Source of the DNA: Aselliscus stoliczkanus
Taxonomy: Eukaryota > Chordata > Mammalia > Chiroptera > Hipposideridae
Reading direction: 5' to 3'
DNA: 64,000 nt
Assembly: GCA_033961575.1 (NCBI GenBank)
Contig: CM066736.1
Location: 81,988,852-82,052,851, forward strand
A program made the translations under genes and the position numbers. The notes below the pieces were generated by a model. That model was not told where the DNA came from. It did not search any database and worked only from the letters and a program-made list of their open reading frames with translations. This document shows, piece after piece, positions 9,911-20,839 of the stretch; the stretch's first letter is position 1; each line of letters starts with the position of its first letter.

Positions 9911-10275
9911 CACAGTCGTGTCCTGGGCCTTCACATTCACTCACCCGCTGACTCACCCAAAGCAACTCCCGGTTCTGCAACCTCTACCCATGGTAAATAC
10001 CCTTACAGGGTCACCATTTTTATCTTTTATACCATATTTTGCTGTAATTTTTCCATGTTCACATATGTTTAGAGAAAAAAATGCCATTGTGTTACAGTTG
10101 TCTAAAGTATTCAGTGCAGTAACATGCTGTACAGGTTTGGATTGTAGGTGCGGTAGTATAACCATGCAGCCTAGGAGTGTGGTAACTCTACCATCTTGGG
10201 CTGTGTGACTGCAGTGATGAAATCAGCAGATGCATTTCTCAAAAACACATCCCTGTCATTAAGTGATGCATGACG
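9911..10275 (+). mobile_element. Tigger7/MER44-like DNA transposon, right part
   Basis: Clear match to the 3' side of the Tigger7/MER44 family. Landmarks are CCTTCACATTCACTCACCC, AAGCAACTCCCGGTTCTGCAA, TTTATACCATATTTTGCTGTA, GCAGTAACATGCTGTACAGGTTT and the end CATTAAGTGATGCATGAC, which mirrors the left terminus. Confidence 0.85.
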
Positions 10276-10304
10276 ATAAAGGGGATCATACCTTATGTAA
10301 CCAT

Positions 10305-10440
10305 ACTGACTTGAAGTTTCTTTATATGTTCTGGATACAAATTGTTCTAAGTCAGGTATATGATTTGCAAACATGATTTCCCAAGTATGTGGTCCTTTTG
10401 TTCTCTTAACAGAATCTTTTCAAAAGCATAAATTCTTTTT
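10305..10440 (-). mobile_element. L1 fragment, antisense (continuation)
   Basis: TTTATATGTTCTGGATACAAATTG, then TATATGATTTGCAAACATGATTTCCCAAG follows the antisense L1 ORF2 C-terminal region. It is probably the other side of the L1 at 8,655-8,930, split by the Tigger-like insertion, with some sequence lost between. Confidence 0.6.
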
Positions 10441-10580
10441 TTTTTAAATGAAGGTAACATTGGTTTCTAGACTTTTGATGGTGACCACAATGTAGATGTC
10501 AAATTATAATGTTGTACTCCTGAAGTTTATGTTCTAAATGAATGTTTCCTCAATAATATTTTAAAATTAAAAATAAAAAT
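10441..10580 (+). mobile_element. L1-like 3' end, sense
   Basis: GATGGTGACCACAATGTAGATGTCAAATTATAATGTTGTAC, then CTTATGTT-like sequence and TTCCTCAATAATATTTTAAAATT resemble an old L1 3' terminus (ataatgttatacacctgaa ... gttacctcaataaaa). Diverged. Confidence 0.4.
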
Positions 10581-10842
10581 CTTTTCCAAATGATTTTTCC
10601 ATCACTTTGTTACTCTGCTTAAAATTCAAAATCTCTAGAGAAGAATTGTGATTGACCTTGCTTATATCATGTTCTCCACTACCCCTTGATGGGGTCAGGA
10701 CATGTTGACTTAACGTCCCATCAAGACTGATCACAAAGTTCAAATCCATTTTCTAAAGGAAGATGTTTCATTTTAGAAGGAATGGGTTCTGGCAATGCCC
10801 CAAGCAAGAACTGCCCACTGCATTTTGCCATATCATTGTTTG
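10581..10842. other. Unassigned DNA
   Basis: No gene or family recognised between two L1 3' ends. Confidence 0.4.
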
Positions 10843-10863
10843 GTTAACCCCTATTTACTTATT

Positions 10864-11230
10864 TTTCTATTTTTTAATTTGTTTCAGGTGTACAAAACAA
10901 GATAGTAGACATTTGCACACCTCACAAAGTGATAACCCTAACAAGTCTACTACCCATCTGACACTGTATATAGCTATTACAATACTGTTGACAATACTCC
11001 CTATACTGTACTCTACACCCCGTGACCTAAACATTCAATATAATTTTATATTAGTTTCAGGTGTACAGCACAATGGTTAGTCATTTATATAATTTGTGAA
11101 GTGATCCCCCCGATAAGTCTAGTATGCATCTGACCTCATATATAGTTTTTACAACATTATTAACTATATTTCCCATACTGTATCTCACATCCCCATGACT
11201 ATTTGGGGAATGCCCATTTTTACTGCCTAA
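10864..11230 (-). repeat. L1-A 3'UTR, present as two tandem copies
   Basis: Two successive blocks carry the same L1 3'UTR landmarks. Block one, 10,864-11,040, has TTGTTTCAGGTGTACAAAACA ... AAGTCTACTACCCATCTGACAC ... CTATACTGTACTC. Block two, 11,041-11,230, has TTAGTTTCAGGTGTACAGCACA ... AAGTCTAGTATGCATCTGACC ... CCATACTGTATCTC. L1-B has only one such block. Confidence 0.75.
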
Positions 11231-11289
11231 TTCCTTCACCTTCCCCCCATCCACCCAACCGTTCTCCTATCTAACATCTATAAGTCTAT

Positions 11290-13852
11290 TTCTGTTTCAT
11301 TTGCTCATTTATTCTGTTCTTTAGATTCCACACATAAGTGAAATCATATGATGTTTGTCTTTCTCAGTCTGACTTATTTTACTTAGCATAATATCCTCTA
11401 GGTCTATCCATGTTGTTGCAAATGGTAAGATTTCATTCTTTTTTATAGCAGAATAATACTCCATTGTATAAATGTACTACAGGTTGTTTATCCAATCGTC
11501 TATTGTGAAGTGTTTTGGTTGTTCCTATATGTTGGCTATTGTGAGTAGCGCTGCAGTAGATAGAGGTGCATACATTTTTTTTTTCCAAATTGGTGTTTTG
11601 GATTTTATAAATACCCAGGAATGGAAGGACTGGGTCACAGGGTAGTTCTATTTTTAATTTTTTAAGGAACCTCCATACTGTTTTCACAGTAGCTGTACCA
11701 ATCTGCAGTCCCACCAACAATGCGCAAAGGTCCCCTTTTCTCCACATCCTCACCAACACTTGTTGTTTGTTGATTTATTGACAGGAGTGACATAGTATCT
11801 CATTGTGGTTTTTATTTGTATGTCTCTGATTAATGATGTTGAGCATCTTTTCATGTCTATTGGCCATCTGTATGTCCTCTTTGGAGAAATATCTGTTCAG
11901 GTCTTCTGCCCATTTTGTAATTGGATTGTTTTTTGGTGTTAAGTTGTATGAGTTTTTTATAAATTTTTATATTAATCCCATATTAGATATATCATTGGCA
12001 AATATCTTCTTCCATTTAGTAGGATGTCTTTTTGTTTTGCTGATGGTTTCCTTTGCTGTGAAAAACTTTTTAGTTTAGTGTAGTACCATTTGTTTATTTT
12101 TTTTCTTTTGTTTCCCTTGTCTGAGGAGATATATCAGTAAAAACATTACTTAGGGTAATGTCTAGGAATACTTCCTATATTTTCTTGTAGAAGGTTTATG
12201 GTTTCAAGTCTTATGTTTAAGTCTTTAATGCATTTTGAGTTTATTCTTGTATATGGCATAAAAAGGTGGTCCAGTTTCATTTTTTTCTGTATCTGTCCAG
12301 TTTTCCCAGAACTGTTTATTGAATAGACTGTATCCCACTGTAAATTCTTCATTCCTTTGTCATAGAATAAATGACCATATAGGAATGGATTTATTTCTGG
12401 GTTCCCTATTCTGTTCCATTGACCTCTGTGTCTGCTTTAATGCCAGTACTATGTTGTTTTGATCACTATAGCTCTGTAGTATAATTTGATAACAGGTAAT
12501 GTGATACCTCCAGCTTTGTTCTTCTTTCTCAGGCTTGCCATTGCTATTTGAAGTCTTTTAGAGTTCCATATAAATTTCAGAACTATTTGTTCTAGTTCCA
12601 TGAAAAATGCTATTGATATTTTAATAGCGATTGCATTAAATCTAAAGATTGCTTTGGGTAGTATGGACATTTTAACTATATTAATTCTTCCTATCCATGA
12701 GCATGGTATATGTTTCCATTTATTTGTATCTTCTTTAATTTCTCTCTTCAGTGTCTTATAATTTTCTGAATACAGGTCTTTTATTTCTTGGGTGAAATTT
12801 ATTCCTAATGTTTTTTTAATGCAAATGTGAATGCGATTGTTTTCTTAATTTTTCTTTCATAGTTCATTATTGGTGTATACAAATGCAACTGAGTTTTGGA
12901 TATTTTTATTCTGCTACTTTACTAAATTTATTTATAAATTCTTAAAGATTTTGGGTGGAATCTTTTGGGCTCTCTATAAATAGTATCATACCATCTGCAA
13001 ATAATGACAGTTTTACTTCTTCCTTTCCCATTTGGATTACTTTTATTTCTTTTTCCTGTCTAACTGCTATGACTAGAACTTCCAGAACTATGTTGAATGA
13101 AAGTGGTAAATGTGGGCATCCTTGTCTTGTTCCTGATCTTAGAGGAGAATATTTAAGCTTTTGCCCATTGAGTAAGATAGTAGCTGTGGGTTTGTCATAT
13201 ATGGCCTTTATTATGTTGAAATGTGTTCCCTATGTTCCCACTTTGCTGAGAGTTTTTATCATAAATGGATGCTGGATTTTGTCAAGTACTTTTTCTGCAT
13301 CTATTGGTATGACCATATGATGTTTATTTTTCATTTTGTTTCTGTGGTGTATCACGTTAATTCATTTGTAGATATTGACCCAACTTTGCATACCAAGAAT
13401 GAACCCCACTTGATTGTGGTATATAATTTTAATGTATTTATGAATTCACTTTGTAAATATTTTGTTGAGGATTTTTGCATTTATGTTCATCAAAGATATT
13501 GGTCTATAGTTTTCTTTTTTGTAACGTCGTTATCTTGTTGTGAAATTAGGGTAATGGTGGCCTTGTGAAATGAGTTTGGTAGTCTTCCTTCCTCTTGAGA
13601 TTTTTGGAATAGTTTGAGAAGAATAGGTGTTAATTGTATTTTTAACGTTTGGTAAAATTCACTTGTGAAGCTATCTGGTCCAGGACTTTTGTTTCTTGGG
13701 AGTTTGTTAACTGATTCAATTTTGTTGGTTGTAATTGCTCTGTTCAGATTTTCTGTTTCTTATTGATTTAGCCTTAGAAGTTTGTATGCTTCTAGGAATT
13801 CATCCATTTCTTCCAGATTTGTCAAATTTGTTGGTGTATAGTTGCTTGTAGT

Positions 13853-13899
<47 letters not shown>

Positions 13900-14535
13900 G
13901 ATAGATAGATAGATTTCTGTGGGTTTTGTTGTCACTTCTCTTTCATTTCTGATTTTACTTATTTGGGTCCTCTCTTTTTTTCTTGATGAGTTTGGTTAAA
14001 TATTTGTCAATTTTGTTTCTTTTCAAAAATCAGCTGTTGGTTTCACTGATTTTTTTTTTTTTGCCTCCATTTCATTTATTTCCATTGTGATCTCTATTAT
14101 TGCCTTCCTTGTACTGTTTTGGGGCTTTGTTTGCTGTTCTTTTTTGAGATCCCTTAGGTGTAAAGTTAGATGGTTGATTTGAGCTCTGTCTTGTTTCTTT
14201 AGGTAGGCCTGCATTGCTATGAATTTCCCTCTTAGGACAGAGTTTGCTGTGTCCCATTTCTTCCTTGATCCCATCGTTGACCCATTCATTACTTAGTAGC
14301 ATATTATTCAGTCTGCATGTGTTTGTGTGTTTTTCAGGGTTTTTGTTTTGTTTTGTTTTGTTTTCTTGTAATTGACTTCTAGTTCATACCATTGTGATCA
14401 GAGAAGACACTAGATATGATTTCAATCTTTTTAAATTTATCGAGACTTGTTTTGTGACCTAACATGTGGTGTGTCTTGGAAAATGTTCCATGTGCACTTG
14501 AAAAGAATGTATATTCTACTTTGGGGTGAAATACT
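11290..14535 (-). pseudogene. L1-A ORF2 remnant (reverse transcriptase to C-terminus)
   Basis: The minus strand carries a broken L1 ORF2, the protein that nicks target DNA and reverse-transcribes L1 RNA in the nucleus. From the N-terminal side the recognisable pieces are: a linker after the endonuclease near 14,290-14,023 (KWDTANSVLRGKFIAMQA); the RT motif [10 protein letters not shown] at about 13,005-12,985; the post-RT segment [17 protein letters not shown] ... [17 protein letters not shown] at 12,670-12,449; [19 protein letters not shown] at 12,352-12,146; and the C-terminal [13 protein letters not shown] at 11,759-11,433. The usual catalytic FADD reads FADG here. The apurinic endonuclease domain (about the first 200 residues) is missing. 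Stops and frameshifts separate the pieces, and a TAGA microsatellite sits at 13,852-13,914. Confidence 0.9.
13852..13914. repeat. (TAGA)n microsatellite
   Basis: About fifteen TAGA units with one TAAA interruption, lying inside the L1-A ORF2 remnant. Confidence 0.95.
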
Positions 14536-14539
14536 CTAA

Positions 14540-15107
14540 AATATCAATTAAATTTGTCTGATTTAGTGTGGACTGATTTGGCAGTAGTGAATTCCTTTAA
14601 CTTTTTCTTGCCTGGGAAGGTCATTAGCTCTTCTTCAATCTTAAGTGATAGCCTTTCTGGGTAGAATGGTCTTGATTGTAGACCCTTGTTTTTCATCAGT
14701 TTGAATATTTGCTGCCACTCCCTTCTGGCCTGCAAAGTTTCTGTTGAGAAACGAGCTCATAGTCTTATGGAAGCTCCCTTTTAACTGGTTGTCTTACTCT
14801 TGCTCCTTTTAGTATTCTCTTTGTCTTTAAGCTTTGTCACTTTCATTATGATGTGTCTTGGTGTGGGCCTATTTGGGTTCATCTAACTTGGGACTCTCTG
14901 TGCTTCCTGGGCTTGTATGTCGATTTCCTTCACCAGGTTAGGGTAGTTTTCAGTCGTTATTTCTTCAAATACATTCTTAAACACTTGCTTCCTCTCTTCT
15001 CCTTCTGGTACTCCTGTGATGCAAATGATATTATGCTTGATGTTATCCCAAAAGTCCCTTAAACTACCTTCTAACTACCTTCATTGTTGTTTGTTTGTTT
15101 CATTTCA

Positions 15108-15188
<81 letters not shown>

Positions 15189-15400
15189 CTTTTTTCCTTT
15201 TTGCTGTTCTGATCTGGTATTTTCTGCTACCTTGTTTTCTGATTCAGTTGCTGATTCAATCCTCCACTTTATCTAATCTGCTGTTGATCCCTTCTAGTAT
15301 ATTCTTCATTTCTGTTATTATAGTCTTTATTTTTGACTGGTTCTATTTTAATGGTTTTTATGTCCTTCTTTATGTTTACTACCTCTTTACTGAAATTCTC
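14540..15400 (-). pseudogene. L1-A ORF1 remnant
   Basis: The minus strand at 14,735-14,544 encodes a piece (QARREWQQIFKLMKNKG, then FYPERLSL) of the C-terminal domain of L1 ORF1p, the RNA-binding trimeric chaperone that packages L1 RNA. Upstream coding sequence follows the ORF1 order through 15,400. It contains a long TA tract and an oligo-T run (15,111-15,188) that destroy the frame. Compared with L1-B the N-terminal start of ORF1 seems to be missing, because the sequence passes directly into 5'UTR near 15,400. ORF2 sequence joins ORF1 abruptly at about 14,537. Confidence 0.8.
15111..15188. repeat. (TA)n followed by oligo-T
   Basis: About 25 TA units and then 28 T, inside the ORF1 remnant of L1-A. 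Confidence 0.95.
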
Positions 15401-16861
15401 ACACATGAACTGCTGTGGGAGGATGACCCCTCTGAGTGGGGTTCACCCATGCACCTCTTGTGTCTGTCAGGTCTGTCCTTGGAGTGTGCCACTTGTGGGG
15501 CTATACAGGTAGTGTTCTGGTGTGGTCTCTGGGGGTGTTTTCTCTGGTGTCTCTTCAGAGGGGCTTCCCTGCAGGCCTGTTTCACCTTTGCCTGTGACCG
15601 ACCTGGGGCTACCCAGTAGGAGCTATGCAGCTATATGTGCTTGGTTTCTGCCTGTGCATGACCTTGAGGCATGTGGTGGTGGCCTCAGTGTGAACCAAAG
15701 CCTTCTGCCACCAGTATTGGGCCTGCAGCAGCATAGCAAAAGGCCCAGGGCCCCCTGTGCCTGTTCCTACCTGCTGGCTGACCCCAAGTCTCAGCCATTG
15801 AAAGTGTCTTGTTAGTACAGAGTTCAGGCTGAACTGGTGTTGAGAATGCCCTGGCCATGCAGTCCTAGGTGGGTGGGGCTGGGTTCCAGGGAGTTAGGGG
15901 TATGAGAGATGGTTTATACAAAGTTAATTCAGTTTTTGTTCTTGTACTGGTGCCAGGCCTGTGACCATTTCACAAACACCATGGCAAGCTACTGCTTGCC
16001 TTGGGCTAGCAAATCCCTGAGAGCTGCCCAAGAGTGGCTGTAACCTCAGGTTTGGGGCCACTGACCAGCAGCAGGTTGTCTTCTGCAGCCTGTGGGGTGG
16101 GGCCAGCCACTCTGTAGCTGACAGTGTCCCGCCTCACCATGGTGCAGTACTAGCTGTGCTAAGCAGGGACCCAGGGCGGCACCAAAGTGCTGCACATGTG
16201 TAGATGTTACTAGATCAATGTCTCAGATTTGGCCCTTTGGGGGAGGGTTCAACATAGAAAACATGGTGTCCTCCTGTAGCCTTCACATGAGGCAGACTCC
16301 ACAGGGGGACAATGGCTGGTCTCTCCAGACATCTCAATGAAATCACACAACTCAGTCTTTCCTATATGTCTCTGGTGCCTTCTGAGTTGCTGCCCCTCCA
16401 CTGGAGACCAGATGAGTGTTTGCAAGCAAGTGAGTCTGTGTGTGGTTCCTTTAAAAGGGCGTCTGGATTTCCAGCCACCTTTGTTCTCAGTGGGATGGAA
16501 AGACAGAGTCCTCACTTGTTTTCACTGCCAGATGTTGTGGAAATTCCTCTTCTCGGTACAGGACCTCTGGGCTAGGGAGCCCCGTGTGGGGCTGGTACCT
16601 CTTCCTCCTTTGAGGGAACCCCCACCAAGGAGGTGTCCCTTCTGGTGTTCAACCTCTATTTGTGGGTTTGGGGTCAGCCCTTTTATGTCTCTAACCTTCC
16701 TACCAGTCTCCATGTGGCCTCTTCTTTATGTCCTTAGTAATAGGGGTTCTGTTCAGCTAGCCTTCAGATGATTCTTGATGTTGATTGTGCTATAATTTAT
16801 TTGTAATTGTTGTGTTCCTGGGAGGCCACAGGCACAGCATTTACCTAACCCTACATCTTCA
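15400..16861 (-). mobile_element. L1-A 5'UTR
   Basis: About 1.46 kb of GC-richer sequence, unlike the AT-rich surroundings. It ends on the plus strand in the complement of an L1 start (GGAGGCCACAGGCACAGCATTTACCTAACCCTACATCTTC). Several 60-146 codon open frames on both strands reflect the base composition, not genes. In living L1s this part holds the internal RNA polymerase II promoter. Confidence 0.75.
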
Positions 16862-16882
16862 GTTAACTCTTATTTATTCATT

Positions 16883-17040
16883 GAGACTTTGTTTTATAGG
16901 CCTAACCTAATAAAAGAATGGATTTAATGCCCCGTTTCCGTATTTCCATAGTACCTCGTTTCTTCTCCATGCCAACACATACATATCACAATGTTGTATT
17001 TTTTGTTTTCTTCACAGAGGGTGAAGTACTTGATAACAGA
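16883..17040. other. Unassigned DNA
   Basis: Short flank of L1-A. Nothing recognised apart from a weak L2-like tail that continues around the telomere-like tract. Confidence 0.35.
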
Positions 17041-17066
17041 AACCCTAACCTTAATCCTAACCCTAG
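17041..17066. repeat. Short interstitial telomere-like tract
   Basis: Four degenerate units: AACCCTAA, CCTTAA, TCCTAA, CCCTAG, i.e. the C-rich telomere strand (CCCTAA)n. Too short for a fusion relic; it may come from break repair or chance within an L2-like tail. Confidence 0.6.
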
Positions 17067-17125
17067 GTATGTCTTCCCAGGTTTTAGCACATAGTACTTG
17101 GTGTATGGTGAGTGCATAGTTACTG
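17067..17125 (+). repeat. L2-like 3' tail
   Basis: TTTAGCACATAGTACTTGGTGTATGGTGAGTGCATAG resembles the L2/MIR phrase ctggcacatagtaggtgctcaataa. Weak. Confidence 0.35.
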
Positions 17126-17133
17126 TTTTGGTT

Positions 17134-17193
17134 AAGGGGTGGGTGGGGGAGGGGGAGAGAGAGAGAGAGAAGAAGAAGAAGAAGAAGAAGAAG

Positions 17194-17252
<59 letters not shown>
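17134..17252. repeat. Purine-rich (GA)n-(GAA)n-(TAG)n compound microsatellite
   Basis: G-rich run, then GA units to about 17,168, then about 17 GAA units to about 17,222, then about nine TAG units. Purine-rich flank continues to 17,338. The GAA part is a sequence type able to form triplex or sticky DNA. Open frames over it (poly-Glu, poly-Val, or poly-Leu on the other strand) are artefacts. Confidence 0.95.
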
Positions 17253-17379
17253 TTGGTGAAGAGAAAAAGGAACAAAAGTAAAGGAAAATGGAATGAAGGA
17301 AAAGGAGAGGAAAAGAAAGGGAGGAAGAAAAGAATCTAGAGAAGAACAGTTGACAACTCAGCATGATGGAGAATTCTCT

Positions 17380-17560
17380 GCGTGGTAAACATCCAAAGAG
17401 CTAGGCTGCCCTCAAAGTGAGGAATTCCTAATCATGGAAAGTCCTTCATTACCAGCCAGATGTCCTTGTGACTGATGGGTTAAGAAAGAATTGAAGATCT
17501 GAAAAGAAAATTGAACTAGATGAATGTTAAGCTCCCTTTAAGATCTGTGATTCCCTGATA
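17380..17560 (+). repeat. L3/CR1-like LINE 3' end
   Basis: TTGAACTAGATGAATGTTAAGCTCCCTTTAAGATCTGTGATTCCCTGA follows the CR1/L3 3' end (ttggactagatgacctttaaggtcccttccaactctgtgattctatga). Confidence 0.6.
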
Positions 17561-18774
17561 CAATATCCTGAATGATGAAGACTTGGGGAAACAAGAGGAT
17601 TTCTTAGTAGAACTAAATCCAAGGGATCAATTCAATTTATATTTAGGGCAGAGTATGGTTAAAACATGTAAATATTCCTGTTATTTATTTATTTGTTTGT
17701 CCTCCCTGAACACCTGCAGAGAAAGATCCATGCTCCCTTCCAACAATTGTCTCAAGAGTAGTTTGATTCTCAATTATTTCTATTAACCAGTAAAGACATT
17801 AGGAAGCTTCTGGAATATGATAGCTTTGAAATTTTTGGATGTGTATCTCAAGCCTTAAAAAGATAAGAGAATATGTATGTATAACTCCCAGTCCCTCAGC
17901 ACTTCTGAGATCTTAGTTTTCAATATCATCAAGCCTTTGATATTTGGGTTTGTTTTGCCATCGGCAAAATAGAATTTCTGTTGTTAACAGGATGCTGAGA
18001 ACTTCAGATGGCTTTTTGAGAACAAGTAGATTTTAAAAACTAATATTTTTTGTATTTAATGTAAATAAGTTAGAACTTTGCAGATTCCCTTTTTCCTGAA
18101 GTAGACACGAATGTAATACTTGGTGATATAGATCTATATAAAATAGCATTTCAGTTTGCTTTAAATGCAAATCTTTAAAAATTGAAATTGAAGTCTTTCT
18201 TCAAATGCTCAGTTACCATCCTTTGGCTTGTTGTAATATACAAAACCTCATCATATATGACAGAAATGAGATATTGTCAAGTACTAAAACAAGCTGTGTT
18301 CCCATTGTAAAAAGGGGAATCACTGCAAAATGGCTGTGTGAAATCGGAAAGATGAAGAACAAAATCCCACAAGATATCAAGATACAAATTATAGCTTAAA
18401 CCATTTCTCTGTTAGCTAACACATCCTTGCTAGCATTCGTGAATACTTGGAATGTAATTAGTATCCTAAGCACAAGTATTTTAGTTGTTTTGATATTTCC
18501 AATAAGTAGGTAAACAATAAACAATTGAGATGTATGGATGGGACAATGTGGCTTACAGCAGGGATGGGTGTGGGATTTCTAGTGAGAAGGGACACAGAGG
18601 GGAGCTGCATCTGGAAAGAAGCACTTTGTGTTGACATTGTGTGTCTCTTAGGCGGCTTGGAGAGGGAGTGGCAGGGCTCTGTCAAAGGCTAAAGCCATGG
18701 TCCTCACACCCAAATCATTTCTGGTTAGCTGTTGTCAGTAAGATTAAATTTCCCAAAGTTACTAAATTACTAGT

Positions 18775-18778
<4 letters not shown>
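17561..18778. other. Unassigned DNA
   Basis: No gene or family recognised. Small open frames (17,583-17,786; 18,205-18,399; 18,458-18,685) have no context. Confidence 0.4.

Positions 18779-18779
<1 letters not shown>

Positions 18780-18820
<41 letters not shown>
18780..18820. repeat. (TC)n microsatellite
   Basis: About eighteen TC units with a single TT interruption near the end. Confidence 0.95.
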
Positions 18821-19059
18821 CATGATTATATCTGCATAGCATTTTATGAAGTAAGTTCATGTTTATTTTCTTTCCTAATCCTGAAACTTACCCTGGGAAA
18901 TAAGGAGGAAGTATTTTACAGGTAAATATAGAAAGGTGTGCTGTGGCTAAAAGATATGTACAAGGCGATCTGCCTAGTTCTTAGCACAGCTCAAACTGAA
19001 AACCACATTCCTTTTTTATAAATGGGTCACTACGCCCCAGGCTTTGTATGTCTGTACTA
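18821..19059. other. Unassigned DNA
   Basis: Possibly the remote part of the MIR that ends at 19,140; not certain. Confidence 0.3.
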
Positions 19060-19140
19060 TCTCACAGAGTTGGTGAAGGATTAAATGAAAGCACATTTAA
19101 ATAAACGCATGGCACATTCTAAGTGATCAAACAAGTGGCT
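19060..19140 (+). repeat. MIR 3' portion
   Basis: GTTGGTGAAGGATTAAATGAAAGCAC ... GCATGGCACATTCTAAGTGATCAA matches the MIR tail (gttgtgaggattaaatgagataatgc ... ctggcacatagtaagtgctcaa). Confidence 0.6.
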
Positions 19141-19637
19141 AGTTAAAAAAAAAAATAAAGAAATCTTCCTAAGCTTTCTTCAATATACTAGATTACATTT
19201 TCTAGAGAAAATGAGTTTTCATCTGCGATTTCATTTATTGGATCTGTATAGACAGTCACTTGGGATGTACTATAGGTACTTTGAACTTAATACATTGGGT
19301 GACCACACCTAGTAAGTCTTTGTTTAGGGGCTGTATTGCCCTGCTGCCATCATTACCATCAGTACCCATCGCCATTCAGCTTACAGAGAGAAAAACATAC
19401 CCATGGATGCATCCTGCAAGCAAAGAAGAGGAAGTAAGAGTCAGCAGAAGAACCACTGTCCTTTTGTCATTTTCCTCTGACCAGCTAGGGTTGTCTGCTG
19501 AGTAATTGTGGGGAGTTCCTTCAGCAGTCACTAAGTGCAGAAGATAGGTGGGATGGGGGATGAGCACTGAATTGCTATTGCAGACTTGCATGTCTAGTTA
19601 GGTTTAGTATTCTACCCGCTGCTGAATTTAATTCTCG
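19141..19637. other. Unassigned DNA
   Basis: Nothing recognised. Confidence 0.4.
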
Positions 19638-19752
19638 CTAGAGTGACCAAACATGCTGGTTTTCCAGTGCTAAGGCGTTTCCTCGGGTTTGACACTTTCA
19701 GTGCTAAAAACAGAAAAGTCCCATGCAAATTGGGATGACTGATCATCCTACA
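19638..19752 (+). mobile_element. Probable DNA-transposon MITE fragment
   Basis: AGAGTGACCAAACATGCTGGTTTTCCAGTGCTAAGGCG ... GTGCTAAAAACAGAAAAGTCCCATGCAAATTGGGATGACTGATCATCC follows a common mammalian MITE pattern (gtgaccatatgtcccg ... tttgggacagctggtcaccct). Subfamily not named. Confidence 0.4.
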
Positions 19753-20259
19753 TTCAGCCCAGTTAGTTAAAACCCATAACCGGATGCCTCAGGTCCCACT
19801 GGGAGGCCCTTCACCTATCTTCACTGGGCAGCCTCAGCTCAGCCTTCTGGAAGCCCAACACAGGACTCCTCTGAATAAAATAATTGGTTTCTCCAGTTGC
19901 ATTCTTCCTGTTCATATCCCCACATAATTTGCAGGGAGCAAAAGAGTCAATGAATGGATATTTATAATTCCATTTAAATTGTTCTCCCTTATTTTTTCTT
20001 AAACTTTGGCACCTGCTACCACTTGCCTGCTCGCAGAAAACAAAAGGAATCAAAAAAGCAAACAAATGTTAATGAGAAAACTCAGAAACAGCTGAGATGC
20101 TTAGTTTTCATCAGCTTTCTTTTTCCATAAACATGTGGACACAAAGTTTTTATTTTCTCCTGCATATTTATAACGTGGTTATATTTTTTCTGATAGTAAA
20201 CCTGTTTCCACTTCATAGGGTGCTCTGGAACAGTGAAGGCTAAAATCATGCTAATGAAT
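19753..20259. other. Unassigned DNA
   Basis: Nothing recognised. Confidence 0.4.
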
Positions 20260-20480
20260 ACTAAGATTTGTTGAGTACCTACTATGTGCTAGGCACTAGA
20301 CTGAACCTTTCAACCAGATCAATTTGTTTACTCTTTACATCAACTTCATAAACTGACCTGCATATATCTATTGTACATTTGCGCAAACTGAGGCACAGAG
20401 AAGTTAAGTACCTTAATCCAGTAGCTGGTGATAGAGCTATGTTTTGAAGCCCAGGTAGTCTCGGTGGTCCACCTGCAGAG
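20260..20480 (-). repeat. MIR SINE, antisense
   Basis: TTGAGTACCTACTATGTGCTAGGCACTAGAC ... CAAACTGAGGCACAGAGAAGTTAAGTACC ... GTAGCTGGTGATAGAGCTATG is a good match to reverse-complement MIR across nearly its whole length. Confidence 0.85.
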
Positions 20481-20839
20481 CCTAGGCTGCAGACCACTTC
20501 CTAAGTGATCACTTCAGCATCATCACCTTCAGGTGCTTGGCTGTCTGCACAAGCTTGAAGAACCATGGCCCCACAAAAGTGTCTGTGTCTAACGCTTCAG
20601 TACCTCTGGCCTTTGAAAATAGTCAGCATGTTTCCCCATGTGCTTGCAAACTCTCAGAAGAAATACAGTGTGAAGAAGACAAGGGTTCTTTATGTTTTTT
20701 TACCCCACCCCCACATTTCTTGGAAAAAAGGAAGTGCTAAAGAAACCTAACATACACAGTGAGAATCAAATTATACATGATGTCTCTTCTGGGACATTGC
20801 TGTACCTCTCCTAAAGGGCACAATGAAAAGGGTATAGAC
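20481..20839. other. Unassigned DNA
   Basis: Two overlapping open frames of 61-67 codons (20,537-20,750) have no recognisable family. Confidence 0.4.

Larger units (their letters stand above)
10843..16882 (-). mobile_element. L1-A: nearly end-to-end L1, antisense, internally deleted
   Basis: Flanked by diverged direct repeats, GTTAACCCCTATTTACTTATT at 10,843 and GTTAACTCTTATTTATTCATT at 16,862 (17 of 21 match), which look like an old target-site duplication. Read on the minus strand, the 5' end lies at about 16,861 (AAGATGTAGGGTTAGGTAAATGCTGTGCC, compare the L1 start aagatggcggcgtaggtaaac). The 5'UTR, ORF1 remnant, ORF2 remnant and 3'UTR follow in order. The ORF2 endonuclease region is missing and the 3'UTR appears twice. 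A TAGA tract and a TA/T tract have expanded inside. It cannot be active. Confidence 0.85.

Noticed and set aside
13852..13914. Possible CRISPR-like repeat array
   Set aside because: Plain TAGA microsatellite without spacers, in mammalian DNA.
16337..16771. 144-codon frame in a GC-rich block
   Set aside because: Inside the L1-A 5'UTR; composition artefact.
16924..17364. 146-codon minus-strand frame with a long poly-Leu run
   Set aside because: Translation of the GAA/TAG microsatellite; not a membrane protein.
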